Below, piece after piece: positions 63,739 to 64,000 of a stretch of 64,000 bases of DNA. Numbering within the stretch: position 1 is the stretch's first letter; the number at the start of each line of letters is the position of its first letter. Both the position numbers and the translations under genes were made by a program. Location of the stretch: assembly GCA_963843685.1 (NCBI GenBank), contig CAWJLO010000015.1:12474-76473 (forward strand), in the 5' to 3' direction. Source of the DNA: DASQHL01 sp963843685. GTDB taxonomy: Bacteria > Chloroflexota > Dehalococcoidia > DSTF01 > JACRBR01. The notes below the pieces were generated by a model. The model did not search any database. It worked only from the letters and a program-made list of their open reading frames with translations, and was not told the DNA's origin.

Positions 63739-64000
63739 TCAGCCCAGGACGGTCTCCAGCCAGAAGTCGGCGAACCCGGCGGCGTCGACCGACGTGACAA
63801 TCTCCGCCTCCTGGCCGGCCGCCGGGTCGATGAACGTGCGGACGTGGCCCTGGTGCATCGCCACCGTCACCGGCGCCGTCATCGTCGTCACGAACCGGCG
63901 ATCGATCGTGCACGCCACGGCCAGCGGATCGTGCAGCAGGCAGACGTGGTCGTCCGGGATGACGCCGCGCCCCATGCGCCGCAGGTGCGCGGCCCAGATG
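63739..64000 (-). CDS. Nucleoside hydrolase family protein, 3' part only
   Basis: The frame is open to the window end, so the N-terminus and the DxDxxxDD calcium motif are outside. The visible ~86 residues contain LLHDPLAVACTID, the family's C-terminal HDPLAVA motif with its metal-binding aspartate, then TAPVTVAMHQGHVRTFIDP and a helical tail. Members hydrolyse the N-glycosidic bond of ribonucleosides (IunH/RihA type). The C-terminal segment length is normal, so the gene is truncated only by the window edge. Confidence 0.82.
   Translation of the reverse strand, partial: IWAAHLRRMGRGVIPDDHVCLLHDPLAVACTIDRRFVTTMTAPVTVAMHQGHVRTFIDPAAGQEAEIVTSVDAAGFADFWLETVLG

Overview
This is 64 kb of very GC-rich bacterial chromosome. 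It carries ordinary metabolic, membrane and regulatory genes, many with GTG or TTG starts and with ATGA, GTGA or TAATG stop-start overlaps. I see no rRNA, tRNA, CRISPR array, insertion sequence, phage gene or plasmid origin. The lipoproteins have Thr/Pro-rich linkers behind a Cys lipobox. There are two F420/deazaflavin-type (DUF385) proteins, several acyl-CoA dehydrogenases, a long Lhr helicase and a split cytochrome b. Together these suggest an aerobic, lipid-degrading Chloroflexota-like bacterium (Dehalococcoidia/Tepidiforma-like). An actinobacterium is the main alternative. This placement is inference, not proof.

Layout. 0-9 kb: a PQQ-propeller fragment, a PLP lyase, an ABC-2 exporter pair, a haloalkane-dehalogenase-like hydrolase with a divergent TetR, and a three-gene cytochrome b operon. 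9-24 kb: an isoprenylcysteine-methyltransferase-like enzyme, a NodB deacetylase, an M16 protease, a CAP lipoprotein, an alpha/beta hydrolase, citrate synthase, an aldo/keto reductase, an enoyl-CoA hydratase, two paralogous ferritin-like proteins and Lhr. 24-32 kb: a lipoprotein, a monoglyceride-lipase-like enzyme, a CoA-transferase, and an FtsX/LolD-type ABC exporter with a divergent TetR.

31.8-38.3 kb, minus strand: a tightly overlapping operon. In order of transcription it encodes an aminotransferase fused to a TIGR04282-type transferase, an MsrQ-like membrane protein, a Tat-type molybdopterin oxidoreductase, a radical-SAM/SPASM enzyme, a DUF2079 membrane protein, a family-2 glycosyltransferase and two tiny membrane proteins. 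An OmpR-type two-component system is divergent to it, and 11-bp-spaced repeats lie between them. This is my best candidate for an undescribed system.

40-54 kb: a TetR/deazaflavin-enzyme pair, a ClC transporter with four CBS domains and a TrkA-C domain, a DinB-like protein, an acyl-CoA dehydrogenase, an alpha-L-fucosidase, and a two-gene split dikinase related to phenylphosphate synthase or PEP synthase with a fused cyclic-nucleotide domain. 54-63 kb: a TetR regulator followed by five tandem full-length acyl-CoA dehydrogenases, a small membrane protein and a sixth, smaller acyl-CoA dehydrogenase. The window ends in an RDD protein and a truncated nucleoside hydrolase.

Five otherwise intact genes are each broken by one apparent single-base indel at a short homopolymer (near 3060, 20862, 34080, 36034 and 44518). 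Assembly error is more likely than five real pseudogenes.
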